Of a stretch of DNA of 64,000 nucleotides, positions 53,201 through 63,465 are shown one piece after another. Below the pieces are notes generated by a model that did no database searches, had not been told where the DNA came from, and saw only the letters and a program-made list of their open reading frames with translations. The stretch's first letter is position 1. Each line of letters starts with the position of its first letter. This stretch comes from Hyphomicrobiales bacterium (lineage in GTDB: Bacteria; Pseudomonadota; Alphaproteobacteria; Rhizobiales; Xanthobacteraceae): positions 124,001-188,000 of the forward strand of contig JAFKKN010000004.1 of NCBI GenBank assembly GCA_017305535.1. Direction: 5' to 3'. The translations under genes were made by a program, and so were the position numbers.

Positions 53201-53866
53201 CTATCCCTGCACCATGCCGCCCGCCTTCACCGCCGCATCGTGCAATTCGCGCAGCCGTCCACGATTGAGCGCAAGCCATTGCAGCGCCGAGACCGTCAGC
53301 GCGTTGAAAATGCGTCCGCTCCGCAACGCATCCAGCGCGTTGTCGAGCGGCACCACCAGCGTCTCGATATGCTCGGTCTCGGACGCGAGCCCGCCATGGG
53401 CGACAACGCGCGAGGAATCGACGAAGCCGACAAAACTCGTCACCAGTTCGTCGGTGAGCCCCGGCGTCGGCAGCACGCTGTAGAGCCGCACCAGCGCATC
53501 GGGCGCAACGCCGATTTCCTCGATGCATTCGCGCCGCGCAGCATCCGTTTCGCTCTCGCCGGCATCGACGCGGCCGGCGACGATCTCGATCATGTCGCCG
53601 TTACCGTTGGCGAAATGCGCGGTGAGGCGAAACTGACGCAGCAGCACGATACGCTCACGCGTGAGATCGACCGGCAGCACGCCGGCAACGCGGCCACCGC
53701 GCAGGATGTCGCGGCGCTGCGTCAGCATCTCGCCGTCCGGCAGCGGCAGTTGCAACATATAGCGTTCGTAGGGCCGGAAGCCGTCGTCGCAGAGCGAACG
53801 CGGCGCCGACACATCGACACGCAAGGCGCGATCGGCAATGCCGTCCGTCTTGTCGCGCTCAGCCAT
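53201..53866 (-). CDS. NUDIX hydrolase, ADP-ribose pyrophosphatase-like
   Basis: A 221-residue nucleotide-sugar pyrophosphatase. The NUDIX box is GRVDAGESETDAARRECIEE followed by IG, with all metal-binding Glu residues present. PLPDGEMLTQRRDILRGGRV and RERIVLLRQFRLTAHF precede it. The nearest family is ADP-ribose or GDP-mannose-type pyrophosphatase. The ATG at 53866 overlaps the last codons of yejF by eight bases, an unusual partner for a peptide importer. GTG at 53881 is the alternative start. Confidence 0.9.
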   Translation of the reverse strand: MAERDKTDGIADRALRVDVSAPRSLCDDGFRPYERYMLQLPLPDGEMLTQRRDILRGGRVAGVLPVDLTRERIVLLRQFRLTAHFANGNGDMIEIVAGRVDAGESETDAARRECIEEIGVAPDALVRLYSVLPTPGLTDELVTSFVGFVDSSRVVAHGGLASETEHIETLVVPLDNALDALRSGRIFNALTVSALQWLALNRGRLRELHDAAVKAGGMVQG

Positions 53867-55499
53867 CGATGTCGCCCGCACCGTTCGCGGTTTCCAGCCG
53901 GAACGCGGCGGCGAACAGCGCGCGGGTGTAGTCGGTCTTCGGGTTCCTGAACAATTCCGACGCCGGCCCCTCCTCCACCACCTTGCCGTGGCGCATCACG
54001 ATCAGATGGCTCGCCAGCGAGGCCACCACGCGCAGGTCGTGCGAGATGAACATGTAGGTGAGATCGCGTTTGCGTTGCAGGTCGCGCAGCAGATCGACCA
54101 TCTGCGCCTGCAACAGCATGTCGAGCGCGCTGGTCGGCTCGTCCAGCACGATGAAGCTCGGCTCCAGCACCACCGCGCGGGCGATGCTGATGCGCTGGCG
54201 TTGCCCACCCGAAAACTCATGCGGATAGCGGAAGCGCGTCGCCGGGTCGAGCCCGGCATCGACCAGTGCCTTCACCACCCGCGCCTCGCGCTGCTCCTGC
54301 GAGAGCTGCGGCTGATGCACGCTCAAACCTTCGGCGATGATGTCGCCCACCGACATGCGCGGGCTGAGCGAGCCGAACGGGTCCTGAAACACAATCTGCA
54401 TGTCGCGGCGGAACGGCCGCATCGCCTTGAAGCGCAGGCCCTGAATGTCGTTGCCGAGAAACACGATCGGGCCATCGGAAGAAATCAGCCGTAGCAGCGC
54501 CAGCCCGAGCGTGGTCTTGCCGGAGCCGGATTCACCGACGACACCCAGCGTCTCGCCACGCCGCACCGCCAGCGTCACGCCGTCCACCGCCTTGATGTGG
54601 CCGACGGTCTTGCGTAACAGCCCGCGCTTGATCGGAAACCACACCTTGAGATCGGTCGCCTGCATCACCACCGGCGCGTCGTGCTGCGGCGGCGCGGGGT
54701 CGGGCTTCGGCTCGGCCGCGAGCAGCGCCTTGGTGTAAGAATGCTGCGGCGATGTGAACACCTGCTCCACCGGCCCCTGCTCGACGATCTTGCCGTGGTT
54801 CATCACGCAGACCACGTCGGCGATGCGGCGCACGATGCCGAGATCGTGGGTGATGAACAGCATGCTCATGCCGAGCCGCGCGCGAATGTCCGCCAGCAAT
54901 TGCAAAATCTGCGCCTGCACAGTGACGTCGAGCGCGGTGGTCGGCTCGTCGGCGATCAGCAGGTCCGGCTCGTTGGCGAGCGCCATCGCGATCATCACAC
55001 GCTGGCGCTGCCCGCCGGAGAGTTGATGCGGATAGCTGCCGAGCCGCGTCTCCGGTTCGGGAATGCCCACCTGCGTCAGCAGCTCAAGCACCCGCGCGCG
55101 GATCGCGCTGCCACGCAGCGGCGCGTGCAACTGGATGATCTCCGCAATCTGCGCCTCGATGGTGTGGAGCGGATTGAGCGAGGTCATCGGCTCCTGAAAG
55201 ATGATCGAGATGTCGTTGCCACGAATGCCGCGCATCTCGCGCTCCGACGTCGTCAGGAGATCCTGCCCCTTGAAGCGGATCGTGCCCGAGGGATGCGACG
55301 CGCTCGGATACGGCAGCAACTTCAGGATCGACAGCGCGCTGACCGATTTACCCGAGCCGGATTCGCCCACCAATGCGACGCATTCGCCGCGTCGCATGGT
55401 GTAGGAGATCCGGTCCACAGCAAGCGTCGCGCGCTCGCCCGCGCCGAACGCAACCGAAAGATCGCGAACATCGAGCAGCGGCTGGTTGATAGCGTCCAT
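53859..55499 (-). CDS. yejF: ABC transporter ATPase, two nucleotide-binding domains, YejF-like
   Basis: A 546-residue protein with two ABC modules. Module 1 has Walker [13 protein letters not shown], signature [16 protein letters not shown] and Walker [15 protein letters not shown]. Module 2 has Walker [13 protein letters not shown], signature [15 protein letters not shown] and Walker [15 protein letters not shown]. Both look active. This drives the peptide importer encoded upstream. It follows YejE by 11 bases. The ATG at 55499 is preferred to the one five codons upstream. Confidence 0.95.
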   Translation of the reverse strand: MDAINQPLLDVRDLSVAFGAGERATLAVDRISYTMRRGECVALVGESGSGKSVSALSILKLLPYPSASHPSGTIRFKGQDLLTTSEREMRGIRGNDISIIFQEPMTSLNPLHTIEAQIAEIIQLHAPLRGSAIRARVLELLTQVGIPEPETRLGSYPHQLSGGQRQRVMIAMALANEPDLLIADEPTTALDVTVQAQILQLLADIRARLGMSMLFITHDLGIVRRIADVVCVMNHGKIVEQGPVEQVFTSPQHSYTKALLAAEPKPDPAPPQHDAPVVMQATDLKVWFPIKRGLLRKTVGHIKAVDGVTLAVRRGETLGVVGESGSGKTTLGLALLRLISSDGPIVFLGNDIQGLRFKAMRPFRRDMQIVFQDPFGSLSPRMSVGDIIAEGLSVHQPQLSQEQREARVVKALVDAGLDPATRFRYPHEFSGGQRQRISIARAVVLEPSFIVLDEPTSALDMLLQAQMVDLLRDLQRKRDLTYMFISHDLRVVASLASHLIVMRHGKVVEEGPASELFRNPKTDYTRALFAAAFRLETANGAGDIDG

Positions 55500-55510
55500 C
55501 CCGCGCCCTC

Positions 55511-56689
55511 TCAAATGAACGTCTTGCGGGGGTCGAAAGCGTCACGCACGGCTTCGCCGATGAAGATCAGCAGCGAGAGCATGATCGCCAGCGAGAAAAA
55601 GCCGGTGAAGCCGAGCCACGGCGCCTGCACGTTGGCTTTGGCCTGCGACAGCATCTCGCCCAGCGACGGCGAGCCGGGCGGCAGGCCGAAACCGAGGAAA
55701 TCCAGCGCGGTGAGCGTCATCACCGAGGACGAGACGATGAACGGCAGGAACGTCATGGTCGCCACCATCGCATTCGGCAGCAGATGGCGGAACATGATGA
55801 CCTTGTTGGAGACGCCGAGCGCACGCGCCGCCTGGATATACTCGAAGTTACGGCCGCGCAGGAATTCCGCGCGGACCAGACCGACGAGCGACACCCACGA
55901 GAACAACAGCAACGTGCCGAGCAGCACGAAGAAGCCGGGCACCAATATCGAGGACAGGATCAGCAGCAAATACAGCGAGGGAATCGCGGTCCAGACCTCG
56001 ATGAAGCGCTGGAAAGCGAGATCGACCCAGCCGCCGAAATAGCCCTGCACGCCGCCGGCGGCGATGCCGATCACCGACGAGACGATGGTGAGGCATAGCC
56101 CGAACAGCACCGAGATGCGGAAGCCGTAGATCAGTCGCGCTACCACGTCGCGGCCCTGATCATCGGTGCCGAGCCAGTTGTATTCGAGATCGCGGCAGCC
56201 CTTGAGGCCCTTCTTCTCGACGACGCTCTTGCATTCCGCTTCGGTGAGCAACCATGTCGGTTTCGAGGGCGCCGGCGTCGGCAGATCGAGATTGTGGGTG
56301 TCGTAGGAATAGCGGATCGGCGGCCACAGCACGGTGCCGCCCTTGGCAGCGATCTGCTTCTGCAAATACGGATCGCGATAGTCGGCGGCGGTTTCGAAGT
56401 CGCCACCAAATGTCGTCTCCGAATAGGTGACGAAAGCGGGCCAGTACCAGTGCCCGTCATAGGAGACGAAGAACGGCCGGTCGTTGGCGATCACCTCGGC
56501 GAACAGCGAGACGACGAACAGGATCGAGAATATCCATAGCGACCAGTAGCCGCGCCGGTTGGCTTTGAAATTCTGCCAGCGGCGGCGGTTGATCGGCGAC
56601 AGCGACAAGCGATGGCGCGATGGCGGCACGGCTTCGCCCAGCGGGGCCTGCGTGGTGGTTTCGACCGGTTCGCGAGCGGTGAGCGACAT
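55511..56689 (-). CDS. yejE: ABC transporter permease, YejE-like
   Basis: A 392-residue permease with an N-terminal cytoplasmic stretch, one helix near 50-70, a periplasmic loop of about 120 residues and a C-terminal five-helix domain. The EAA-like loop is RGRNFEYIQAARALGVSNKV followed by IMFRHLLPNAM. Its start overlaps the YejB stop by one base (TGATG), with GGAGG five bases before it. It works with YejB to form the channel. Confidence 0.94.
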   Translation of the reverse strand: MSLTAREPVETTTQAPLGEAVPPSRHRLSLSPINRRRWQNFKANRRGYWSLWIFSILFVVSLFAEVIANDRPFFVSYDGHWYWPAFVTYSETTFGGDFETAADYRDPYLQKQIAAKGGTVLWPPIRYSYDTHNLDLPTPAPSKPTWLLTEAECKSVVEKKGLKGCRDLEYNWLGTDDQGRDVVARLIYGFRISVLFGLCLTIVSSVIGIAAGGVQGYFGGWVDLAFQRFIEVWTAIPSLYLLLILSSILVPGFFVLLGTLLLFSWVSLVGLVRAEFLRGRNFEYIQAARALGVSNKVIMFRHLLPNAMVATMTFLPFIVSSSVMTLTALDFLGFGLPPGSPSLGEMLSQAKANVQAPWLGFTGFFSLAIMLSLLIFIGEAVRDAFDPRKTFI

Positions 56690-57798
56690 CACACCTCCCG
56701 CGCTTCGAAATCGATCCGCGGATCGATCCACATATAGGTGAGATCGGAGGCGAGGTTCACCACGAGGCCGACCAGCGAGAAGATGAACAGCGTGCCGAAC
56801 ACCACCGGATAGTCGCGGTTGAGCACGCTCTCGAAGCCGAGCAGGCCGAGTCCGTCGAGCGAGAAGATGGTTTCGATCAAAAGCGACCCGGAGAAGAAGG
56901 CATGAATGAATGCGCCGGGGAAGCCGGCGATCACGATCAGCATGGCGTTGCGGAAGATGTGATTGTAGAGCACCTGTCGTTCGGTGCAGCCCTTGGCGCG
57001 CGCCGTCATCACGTATTGCTTGCGGATTTCGTCAAGGAACGAGTTCTTGGTCAGCAGCGTCATGGTCGCGAAGGCGCCGAGGATCATCGAGATCAGCGGC
57101 AGCGTGATGTGCCAGAAGTAATCGATGATCTTCCAGTACCACGGGAATTGCGACCAGCCGTCGGAGGTAAGCCCGCGTAACGGAAACCAGTCGAGGAACG
57201 AGCCGCCGGCGAACAGGATGATGAGCAGGATCGCGAACAGGAACCCCGGAATCGCGAAACCCACGATAATCATCGCCGAAGTCCAGACGTCGAAGCGCGA
57301 TCCGTCCTTAACCGCCTTGCGGATGCCGAGCGGGATCGAGATCAGATAGGTGATCAGCGTCATCCAGACGCCGAGCGAGATCGAGACCGGCAGCTTTTCC
57401 TTGATCAGTTGCAGCACGCTGACGTCGCGAAAATAGCTCTTGCCGAAATCGAAGCGCATGTAATTCCACAGCATCAGCAAAAAGCGTTCCGGCGCCGGCT
57501 TGTCGAAGCCGAATTGCTTCTCGAGGCTTTTGATGAAAGCAGGATCGAGCCCCTGCGCGCCGCGATATTTCGAATTCACCGCGTCGCCGGATGCGCCGAC
57601 CTGCGTGCGCGCGCCGAAGTCGCCGCCGGATGAGCCGGAAATGCGCGAGGCGCCGCCGGTGTCGGCGCCGGACATTTGCGCGATGACGCGCTCCACCGGC
57701 CCGCCCGGCGCGAACTGCACCACGACGAAGGAGACGAACAGGATGCCGAGCAAGGTCGGGATCATCAGCAACAGGCGGCGCGCGATGTAGGCGGTCAT
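56689..57798 (-). CDS. yejB: ABC transporter permease, YejB-like
   Basis: A 369-residue permease. [20 protein letters not shown] is the typical N-terminus, and a 100-residue periplasmic stretch follows. The EAA-like loop is [20 protein letters not shown] followed by [11 protein letters not shown]. Its ATG overlaps the stop of the solute-binding gene by four bases (ATGA), so translation is coupled. Confidence 0.94.
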   Translation of the reverse strand: MTAYIARRLLLMIPTLLGILFVSFVVVQFAPGGPVERVIAQMSGADTGGASRISGSSGGDFGARTQVGASGDAVNSKYRGAQGLDPAFIKSLEKQFGFDKPAPERFLLMLWNYMRFDFGKSYFRDVSVLQLIKEKLPVSISLGVWMTLITYLISIPLGIRKAVKDGSRFDVWTSAMIIVGFAIPGFLFAILLIILFAGGSFLDWFPLRGLTSDGWSQFPWYWKIIDYFWHITLPLISMILGAFATMTLLTKNSFLDEIRKQYVMTARAKGCTERQVLYNHIFRNAMLIVIAGFPGAFIHAFFSGSLLIETIFSLDGLGLLGFESVLNRDYPVVFGTLFIFSLVGLVVNLASDLTYMWIDPRIDFEAREV

Positions 57799-59741
57799 GG
57801 CTTGTTCACCGGCTCCGCCTTTAGCTTGCCCGCCTTGTCGGCGGCCGACGCCTTTGCCGCGTCATTCCACCACAATTCGATGCCGCCGACGCTGCCGAGA
57901 TAGCGCGGCAGCGTTTCGGGATGCGCGAACACGTCCCAATAAGCGATCGGATGATTGGTGCGATACCATTGCGGCACCCAGTAGCGGCCGGCGCGGAACA
58001 CGCGGTCGAAGGCGCGGCAGGCGGTGGTCAGCTCGGCGCGGCTGCCCGCATTGATGATCTTCTCCACCAGCGCGTCGATCGCCGGGCTGGCGATGCCGGC
58101 GAGGTTGTACGAACCCTTGGTCGCGGCCGCCTGCGACGTGAAGAACGGCCGCATCGAGTCGCCCGGCGTCGCAGACATGCTGAAGCGCTCGATGGTCATG
58201 TCGAAATCGAAATCCTCAACGCGGGCGCGATACTGCACCGGATCGACGAGGCGCAGCGACGCCGCGATGCCGAGGGTGCCGAGGTTCTTGATGTAGGGCC
58301 CGTGATGCGCCTGCAATTGCGGCTCGTCGGCGAGAAATTCCACCGTGAACGGCTCGCCGTTCGGCAGCAGCCGCTTGCCGTCCTTCACCGTGCAGCCAGC
58401 GTCGCGCAACAGTTGCGCCGCTTTGCGCAGCAGCGTGCGATCCTGTCCCGAGCCATCGGAGACCGGGGGTGACACCGGCGGGCCGAAGACTTCATCGGGC
58501 ACCTGGCCGCGGAACGGCTCGAGCAGTTTCAACTCATCCGGCGACGGCATTCCCTCCGCCATCATGTCGGAATTCTGGAACGGCGACTGCGTGCGCGCAT
58601 AGGCGCCATACATGATGGTCTTGTTGGTCCACTCGAAATCGAACGCCTGGATCAGCGCCTCGCGGACACGCGGGTCCTTGAACTTGTCGCGCCTTGTGTT
58701 GATGAACCAGCCTTGCGCGCCGGAGGGCGTCCGGTCCGGCAATTGCTCGCGCTTGACGCGCCCGTCCTTGATCGCCGGGAAATCGTAGCGCGTCGCCCAC
58801 ACCCGCGCGGTGAATTCCTCGCGGAACAGGTAGTTCTTCGCAGTGAAGCCTTCGAAGGCGACGTCGCGATCGCGATAGAATTCGTAACGCACGGTGTCGA
58901 AGTTATAGCTGCCGCGCATCGGCGCGAGATCGGCTCCCCACCAGTCCTTGACGCGCTCGAACTCGATGAAGCGATTGACCTCAAAGCGGCCGACCTTGTA
59001 CGGCCCGCAGCCGAGCGGAATGTCCAGCGTCGATTCATCGAACGGCCGCTTGGCGTAGTAGGCGCGTGAAAAGATCGGCAGTCCGGCGACGTAAAGCGGC
59101 ACGTCGCGCGCATATCCCTTGGCGAAACGCACTACCACGGTGGCATCGTCGAGCGCCTCCGCGCCGGCAACGTCACGCATCTGTTGCAGGATCAGCGGAT
59201 GGCCCTTGGCCTTCAGCGTGTTGAGCGAGAACGCCACGTCATGCGCGGTAAGCTTCGCGCCGTCGTGGAATTTCGCCTCCGGCCGCAGCGTGAAGCGATA
59301 GGCCAACCGATCCTCGGAGATCTCGACCGACTGCGCGACAAGGCCATACATCGCATCCGGTTCGTCATAGGCACGCACCATCAGCGGCGCGAACGTCAAG
59401 TCCATGCCCTGCGCGCCCTCGCCCTTCAGGATGTAGGCGTTAAGCGAATTGAAGGTCTGAAAGGACTGGTTATAGGCGCGCACCGACGGCACGGTGGAGA
59501 ACGCGCCACCCTTCGGCGCTTTCAGATTCACGTAGTCGAAGTTGGCGAAGTCGGCGGAATATTTCAGGTCGCCGAACACCGACATGCCATGCTTCGCCGC
59601 GCCAAACGGCGCTTCGCCTGTCGCTGGTGCTGCGGCCGCTTGCGCGAGAGCTTCGCGCGGACCAAGCCCTGTTGCGAGGCCGGCAGCGCCGAGACCGAGG
59701 CCGAATACCTGCCGGCGATTGAAGGTGCGATCGTGAGTCAT
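57795..59741 (-). CDS. Peptide-binding protein of ABC importer, YejA-like, copy 1
   Basis: A 648-residue extracellular solute-binding protein, family 5. The signal is Tat-type, with [20 protein letters not shown] and cleavage near residue 37. [20 protein letters not shown] and [20 protein letters not shown] are family-5 landmarks. YejA homologues bind microcin C-like or other oligopeptides. Its stop overlaps yejB. The ATG at 59741 is used; a TTG three codons upstream is the alternative. Confidence 0.92.
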   Translation of the reverse strand: MTHDRTFNRRQVFGLGLGAAGLATGLGPREALAQAAAAPATGEAPFGAAKHGMSVFGDLKYSADFANFDYVNLKAPKGGAFSTVPSVRAYNQSFQTFNSLNAYILKGEGAQGMDLTFAPLMVRAYDEPDAMYGLVAQSVEISEDRLAYRFTLRPEAKFHDGAKLTAHDVAFSLNTLKAKGHPLILQQMRDVAGAEALDDATVVVRFAKGYARDVPLYVAGLPIFSRAYYAKRPFDESTLDIPLGCGPYKVGRFEVNRFIEFERVKDWWGADLAPMRGSYNFDTVRYEFYRDRDVAFEGFTAKNYLFREEFTARVWATRYDFPAIKDGRVKREQLPDRTPSGAQGWFINTRRDKFKDPRVREALIQAFDFEWTNKTIMYGAYARTQSPFQNSDMMAEGMPSPDELKLLEPFRGQVPDEVFGPPVSPPVSDGSGQDRTLLRKAAQLLRDAGCTVKDGKRLLPNGEPFTVEFLADEPQLQAHHGPYIKNLGTLGIAASLRLVDPVQYRARVEDFDFDMTIERFSMSATPGDSMRPFFTSQAAATKGSYNLAGIASPAIDALVEKIINAGSRAELTTACRAFDRVFRAGRYWVPQWYRTNHPIAYWDVFAHPETLPRYLGSVGGIELWWNDAAKASAADKAGKLKAEPVNKP

Positions 59742-59771
59742 CGAGTACAAACCGGGCGACTAAATTGCAGG

Positions 59772-59916
59772 CGTCGTCCCCGCGAAGGCGGGGACCCATA
59801 CGCCGTGTCGCGAATGTTACAGATGGCGTTCATTCCACCGGGATGACTTGAACTGAATCGCTGCACCATGACCCTTTACGCTCTGGGATATGGGTCCCCG
59901 CCTTCGCGGGGACGAC
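59772..59916. repeat. Family-B repeat, paired arms
   Basis: CGTCGTCCCCGCGAAGGCGG with CCCATACGCCGTGTCGCG at the left and GGGTCCCCGCCTTCGCGGGG with ACGAC at the right, between the two solute-binding genes. Confidence 0.8.
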
Positions 59917-59967
59917 TACGAGAGTGACTGAATTCCATTAACAACACTCCCGCCCAGCCCCCTCACC

Positions 59968-61920
59968 TCACTTGCCGATCTTCGCGGCTTTCTCGGCGTC
60001 ATACCACCACACCGTGGGGAACGAGGCCAAGCCGTATTTCGGCATCACGTCGGGCTTGCCGAAGCGATCCCAGCGCGCGGTGCGCTGGAACGGATAGGTC
60101 CATTGCGGCACCACGTAATAATGATGCAGCAGCACACGGTCGAGCGCGCGGGTGGCCGCGACCAGATCGTCGCGGTCCTTGGTGAAGATCACGCGCTCGA
60201 TCAGCTTGTCGATCGCCGCGTTCTTGATGCCGATCAGGTTGCGCGAGCCGGGATTGTCGGCGGCATGCGAGCCCCAGAATTCGCGCTGCTCGTTGCCGGG
60301 CGACAACGATTCCGGCCACGACGACACGATGATATCGTAATCCCAGGTGCGCAGACGGTTCTCGTATTGCGTCGGATCGATGGTGCGCACGCTGACGTCG
60401 ATGCCGAGCCGTTCCAGCGACGGCTTGAAGAACAGCATCACGCGTTCCATGCTGGGATCGTCGGCCAGCAGCTCGATCGTGAACGGCGTGCCGCTTTTCG
60501 CCTCGACCAGCTTGCGGTTGCGCACCTCATAGCCGGCGTCCTTCAACAGCTTCAGCGCCTCGCGCAGATTGTTGCGCACCGCCTCGGCATTGCCGCCGAC
60601 CGGATTGGTGTAAGGCGTGGTGAAGACTTCCGGCGGCACCTCGGCGCGCACGGTTTCCAGAATCTCCAGTTCCTTGCCTTGCGGCAGGCCGGATGACGCC
60701 AGTTCGGTGCCGTGGAAGTAACTGCTGATGCGCTGATACTGGTTGAAGAAAATCTGTTTGTTCATCTCCTCGAAGTCGAACGCGAAGTTCATCGCGCGGC
60801 GCACCCGCGCATCCGAAAACTTCGGCCGGCGGATATTCATCACGAACGCCTGCATGATGCCGGAATTACGATTGGGGAATTCCTCCAGCACCACGCGCTT
60901 GTCTTTCACCGCCGGAAAATCATAAGCGGTGGCCCAGTTCTTGGCGCTGTTCTCGCTGCGCCAGTCGATATGGTCTGCCTTGAACGCCTCGAGCGCCACC
61001 GTCGGATCGCGGAAATATTCGTAGCGGATCTCGTCGAAGTTATGCCGGCCGACATTGACGTTGAGCGCCGCACCCCAATAATCCTTGACGCGTTCCAGCG
61101 TCACCGAACGCCCCGCGACGAAATTCTTGATGCGATAGGCGGCACTGCCGAGCGGCGGCTCCAGTGTGGTGGCGGAGACATCGCGCTTGTTGCCGGACGC
61201 ATCCGTGCCTTCCCACCAATGCTTCGGCAGGATGGTGAGCTGGCCGACGATCTGCGGCAGTTCGCGATTGCCCGGCGCGTCGAAGGTGAAGGTCACTTCG
61301 CGCTCGCCGGTCTTCTCGGCCTTCACCACGTGACGGTAATAAGCGGCGTATTGCGGGTGATACTTCTTGAAGGTCTCCAGCGAATAGACCACGTCCTCCG
61401 GCGTCACCGGTTTGCCGTCCTGCCAGCGCGCCTCCGCGCGCAGCCGGTAGGTGACGGAGGCGTAGTCGTCGGGATAGCGCACCGCTTCCGCGAGCAGGCC
61501 GTATTCGGTGGAGACCTCGTCGAGCGCCGGCGTCGTCAACGTTTCATAGATGAAGCCTACCGCGCCGGCGATCGAGCCCTTCACGCCGGAGACGACGATG
61601 TTGAAGCTGTCGAAGGTGCCGAGCGCGATCTGCCGCACGGTGCCGGCCTTCGGCGCGGCCGGGTTGACGTAGTCGAAATGCTTGAAGCCTTCGGCGTATT
61701 TCACGTTGCCGAACAGCGATAGCCCGTGCCGCCATGCGGGGCCTGCGGCGGCTTGCGCCTGCGCTTCGGAGATGGGCGGCAATCCCGCCGCAAGAGGAAG
61801 AACCGGAGCCGCAGCCAGCGCCGCGCCACTCTGCAACAAAACTCGTCGGGTGATTGCCAAATCGCGATTCCTGTCAGTGCCATTTGCGCTGCGGCCTCGG
61901 GCGAATCGCCAAGGCGCCAT
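59968..61920 (-). CDS. Peptide-binding protein of ABC importer, YejA-like, copy 2
   Basis: A 650-residue family-5 solute-binding protein, parallel in length and layout to copy 1 but well diverged. The Tat-type signal is ITRRVLLQSGAALAAAPVLP, at about residues 23-42. YRLRAEARWQDGKPVTPEDV and LGSAAYRIKNFVAGRSVTLE match the family. It is probably the first gene of the importer operon. A second binding protein suggests two peptide classes use one channel. Confidence 0.92.
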   Translation of the reverse strand: MAPWRFARGRSANGTDRNRDLAITRRVLLQSGAALAAAPVLPLAAGLPPISEAQAQAAAGPAWRHGLSLFGNVKYAEGFKHFDYVNPAAPKAGTVRQIALGTFDSFNIVVSGVKGSIAGAVGFIYETLTTPALDEVSTEYGLLAEAVRYPDDYASVTYRLRAEARWQDGKPVTPEDVVYSLETFKKYHPQYAAYYRHVVKAEKTGEREVTFTFDAPGNRELPQIVGQLTILPKHWWEGTDASGNKRDVSATTLEPPLGSAAYRIKNFVAGRSVTLERVKDYWGAALNVNVGRHNFDEIRYEYFRDPTVALEAFKADHIDWRSENSAKNWATAYDFPAVKDKRVVLEEFPNRNSGIMQAFVMNIRRPKFSDARVRRAMNFAFDFEEMNKQIFFNQYQRISSYFHGTELASSGLPQGKELEILETVRAEVPPEVFTTPYTNPVGGNAEAVRNNLREALKLLKDAGYEVRNRKLVEAKSGTPFTIELLADDPSMERVMLFFKPSLERLGIDVSVRTIDPTQYENRLRTWDYDIIVSSWPESLSPGNEQREFWGSHAADNPGSRNLIGIKNAAIDKLIERVIFTKDRDDLVAATRALDRVLLHHYYVVPQWTYPFQRTARWDRFGKPDVMPKYGLASFPTVWWYDAEKAAKIGK

Positions 61921-62044
61921 GCGCGGTTGATCCTAGAGCTATTTGATCACCGATTGAACGGGACCGCTTCCTGCCCGGGCTCGCGGCACGCCATCAGACC
62001 GCCGCAATCCCGCAGGTTGCCTCAGGATCGTTCATGGCAAAGTG

Positions 62045-62095
62045 GACACCGATTTGACGGCAAGAGCACGTGAAATCGGTGTCATTTTGTTTTGT
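62045..62095 (+). terminator. Orphan terminator-like hairpin
   Basis: GACACCGATTT at 62045-62055 and AAATCGGTGTC at 62073-62083 are perfect 11-base arms with a 17-base loop, followed by ATTTTGTTTTG. On the plus strand there is no gene before it, since the upstream gene runs the other way. Confidence 0.65.
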
Positions 62096-62120
62096 GCGCG
62101 GATTTGCAGCACAAAAACGC

Positions 62121-62140
62121 CGTCCCGCGCAGGCGGGGAC
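62121..62140. repeat. Family-B repeat, partial arm
   Basis: CGTCCCGCGCAGGCGGGGAC, one arm only. Confidence 0.6.
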
Positions 62141-62149
62141 ACTCCATTC

Positions 62150-62270
62150 CGTTATGGCCAGATACAGCCGTTCGAAGAACGGCGTCGCTTCGCGCGCCTA
62201 TGTCGCGGGCATCCACGTCTTGACAGAGTTTTGTAAACTCAGACGTGGATGGCCGGGACAGCCCCACCGT
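62150..62270. repeat. Family-A repeat, long form, decayed
   Basis: It carries the 37-base module (GCCGTTCGAAGAACGGC, then GTCGCTTCGCGCGCCTA). The right arm is truncated after ACGTGGATGGCCGGGACAG. Confidence 0.8.
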
Positions 62271-62405
62271 TTCCGGTTTGCGAATTCGCGCACCGCCCAA
62301 ATTGCACGCGTGAGCTGGTTCGGTTGTCGCGTGTGACCGCAGAAAGAGCCGGTCATTGCGAACGTAACGGAAAAGGCGCATGCAGCGCACCTTGCGCATG
62401 TATTC

Positions 62406-62425
62406 GCAATAATTATAAGTATTGC
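62406..62425. promoter_or_regulatory. Palindrome just before LysR start
   Basis: GCAATA at 62406-62411 and TATTGC at 62420-62425 with an AT-rich eight-base centre. A T-N11-A core fits a LysR box for autoregulation. Confidence 0.5.
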
Positions 62426-62427
62426 GC

Positions 62428-63345
62428 ATGAATATTCAGGATATCGAAGCTTTTGTTGCAGTTGCAGAAACCGGTTCCGTAAGCCGGGCGGCTGCTCGGC
62501 TCAACCTCACGCAGCCGGCAACAACACGACGCATCCAGAGTTTCGAGACGGCGGTTGGCGAAGGGCTCCTGTTCAATCGCACAGTGAAGCCCGCTGTGTT
62601 GACGACGCTTGGCAACCATGTTCTCGGACATTGCAGGCGTGTTCTGGCGGCCATGGCGGAATTGGAAGCCTGCACGACAAGCGCGGCCGATCCCGCCGGA
62701 GACTTGAAGGTTGGAATCGCCCACGGCTTGGGCGAGATGGTCCTGACAACGCCGTTCGATGCCCTTCGGCGGGAGTTTCCCCGCATCCGGCTTCAGATCA
62801 ATTCACACTGGAGTGTGGGCCTCATCGAGGAGGTGCGCAGCGGTGCGATCGACTGCGCGATCGGCCTACTGACCGATCAGCACATGATCCCTGCCGGCCT
62901 GCAGCGGATTGCACTTGGAGCCGAACAGGTCGTGGTGGTCTCCGCGTCGCGGTCACCCACCAAACGAGACGGCAGCCCCTGGCGGTTGCGCGATCTGGCG
63001 GAAGAGGACTGGTTTCTAAATCCATCGGGTTGCGGCTGCCGCGCCGCGCTCGTACGCGCATTTGACCGTCAACAGCTTCCCATGCGCATCGCTGCCGAAA
63101 TCTTTGGTGAAGATCTTCAGTTATCCCTTTTGTCAGCTAACGGCGGTCTGTCGCTTGTCCCGCGCCGCCTGTTCGAGGACAGCCAGCACCGCGATGGCCG
63201 CCAGATTCTGTCGGTGGTCGATTTCAACATGCCTGCAACGGTTGCCTTGATCCGACGCGCGATGCCGAGCCGGTTCGAACTGGCCATTGATCGGCTGGCT
63301 GCTGAACTGACGGCGAAGCTGGAAAAAACTCCAATTCAGGCATAA
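62428..63345 (+). CDS. LysR family regulator
   Basis: A 305-residue regulator. MNIQDIEAFVAVAETGSVSR and LNLTQPATTRRIQSFETAVG form the helix-turn-helix. The effector domain starts near residue 90, and FLNPSGCGCRAALVRAFDRQ contains an unusual Cys pair. The ATG at 62428 lacks a clear Shine-Dalgarno sequence and lies three bases after a palindrome. The gene is followed by a perfect palindrome and a small ABM-fold gene, a likely target. The inducer is unknown. Confidence 0.93.
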   Translation: MNIQDIEAFVAVAETGSVSRAAARLNLTQPATTRRIQSFETAVGEGLLFNRTVKPAVLTTLGNHVLGHCRRVLAAMAELEACTTSAADPAGDLKVGIAHGLGEMVLTTPFDALRREFPRIRLQINSHWSVGLIEEVRSGAIDCAIGLLTDQHMIPAGLQRIALGAEQVVVVSASRSPTKRDGSPWRLRDLAEEDWFLNPSGCGCRAALVRAFDRQQLPMRIAAEIFGEDLQLSLLSANGGLSLVPRRLFEDSQHRDGRQILSVVDFNMPATVALIRRAMPSRFELAIDRLAAELTAKLEKTPIQA

Positions 63346-63356
63346 TCATTATATTA

Positions 63357-63374
63357 ATAATGCATTTGCATTAT
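63357..63374. promoter_or_regulatory. Palindrome upstream of the ABM-fold gene
   Basis: ATAATGCA-TT-TGCATTAT is a perfect inverted repeat with eight-base arms in an AT-rich patch. It probably is the operator of the LysR protein encoded just before. Confidence 0.6.
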
Positions 63375-63465
63375 ATGGATGTGAGGATCATCTTTGTTCG
63401 GAGCTGCCGCGTCGAATGAAAAGACACGGCTCAGGTTGTTATTTTGGCTCCAGAGGACTTCCTTG

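Larger units (their letters stand above)
61921..62427. other. Intergenic region between importer and LysR gene
   Basis: A 507-base gap between divergent genes. It holds a hairpin with T-rich tail on the plus strand (62045-62095), a single family-B arm, a long-form family-A repeat and a palindrome next to the LysR start. No coding gene is seen. Confidence 0.6.
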
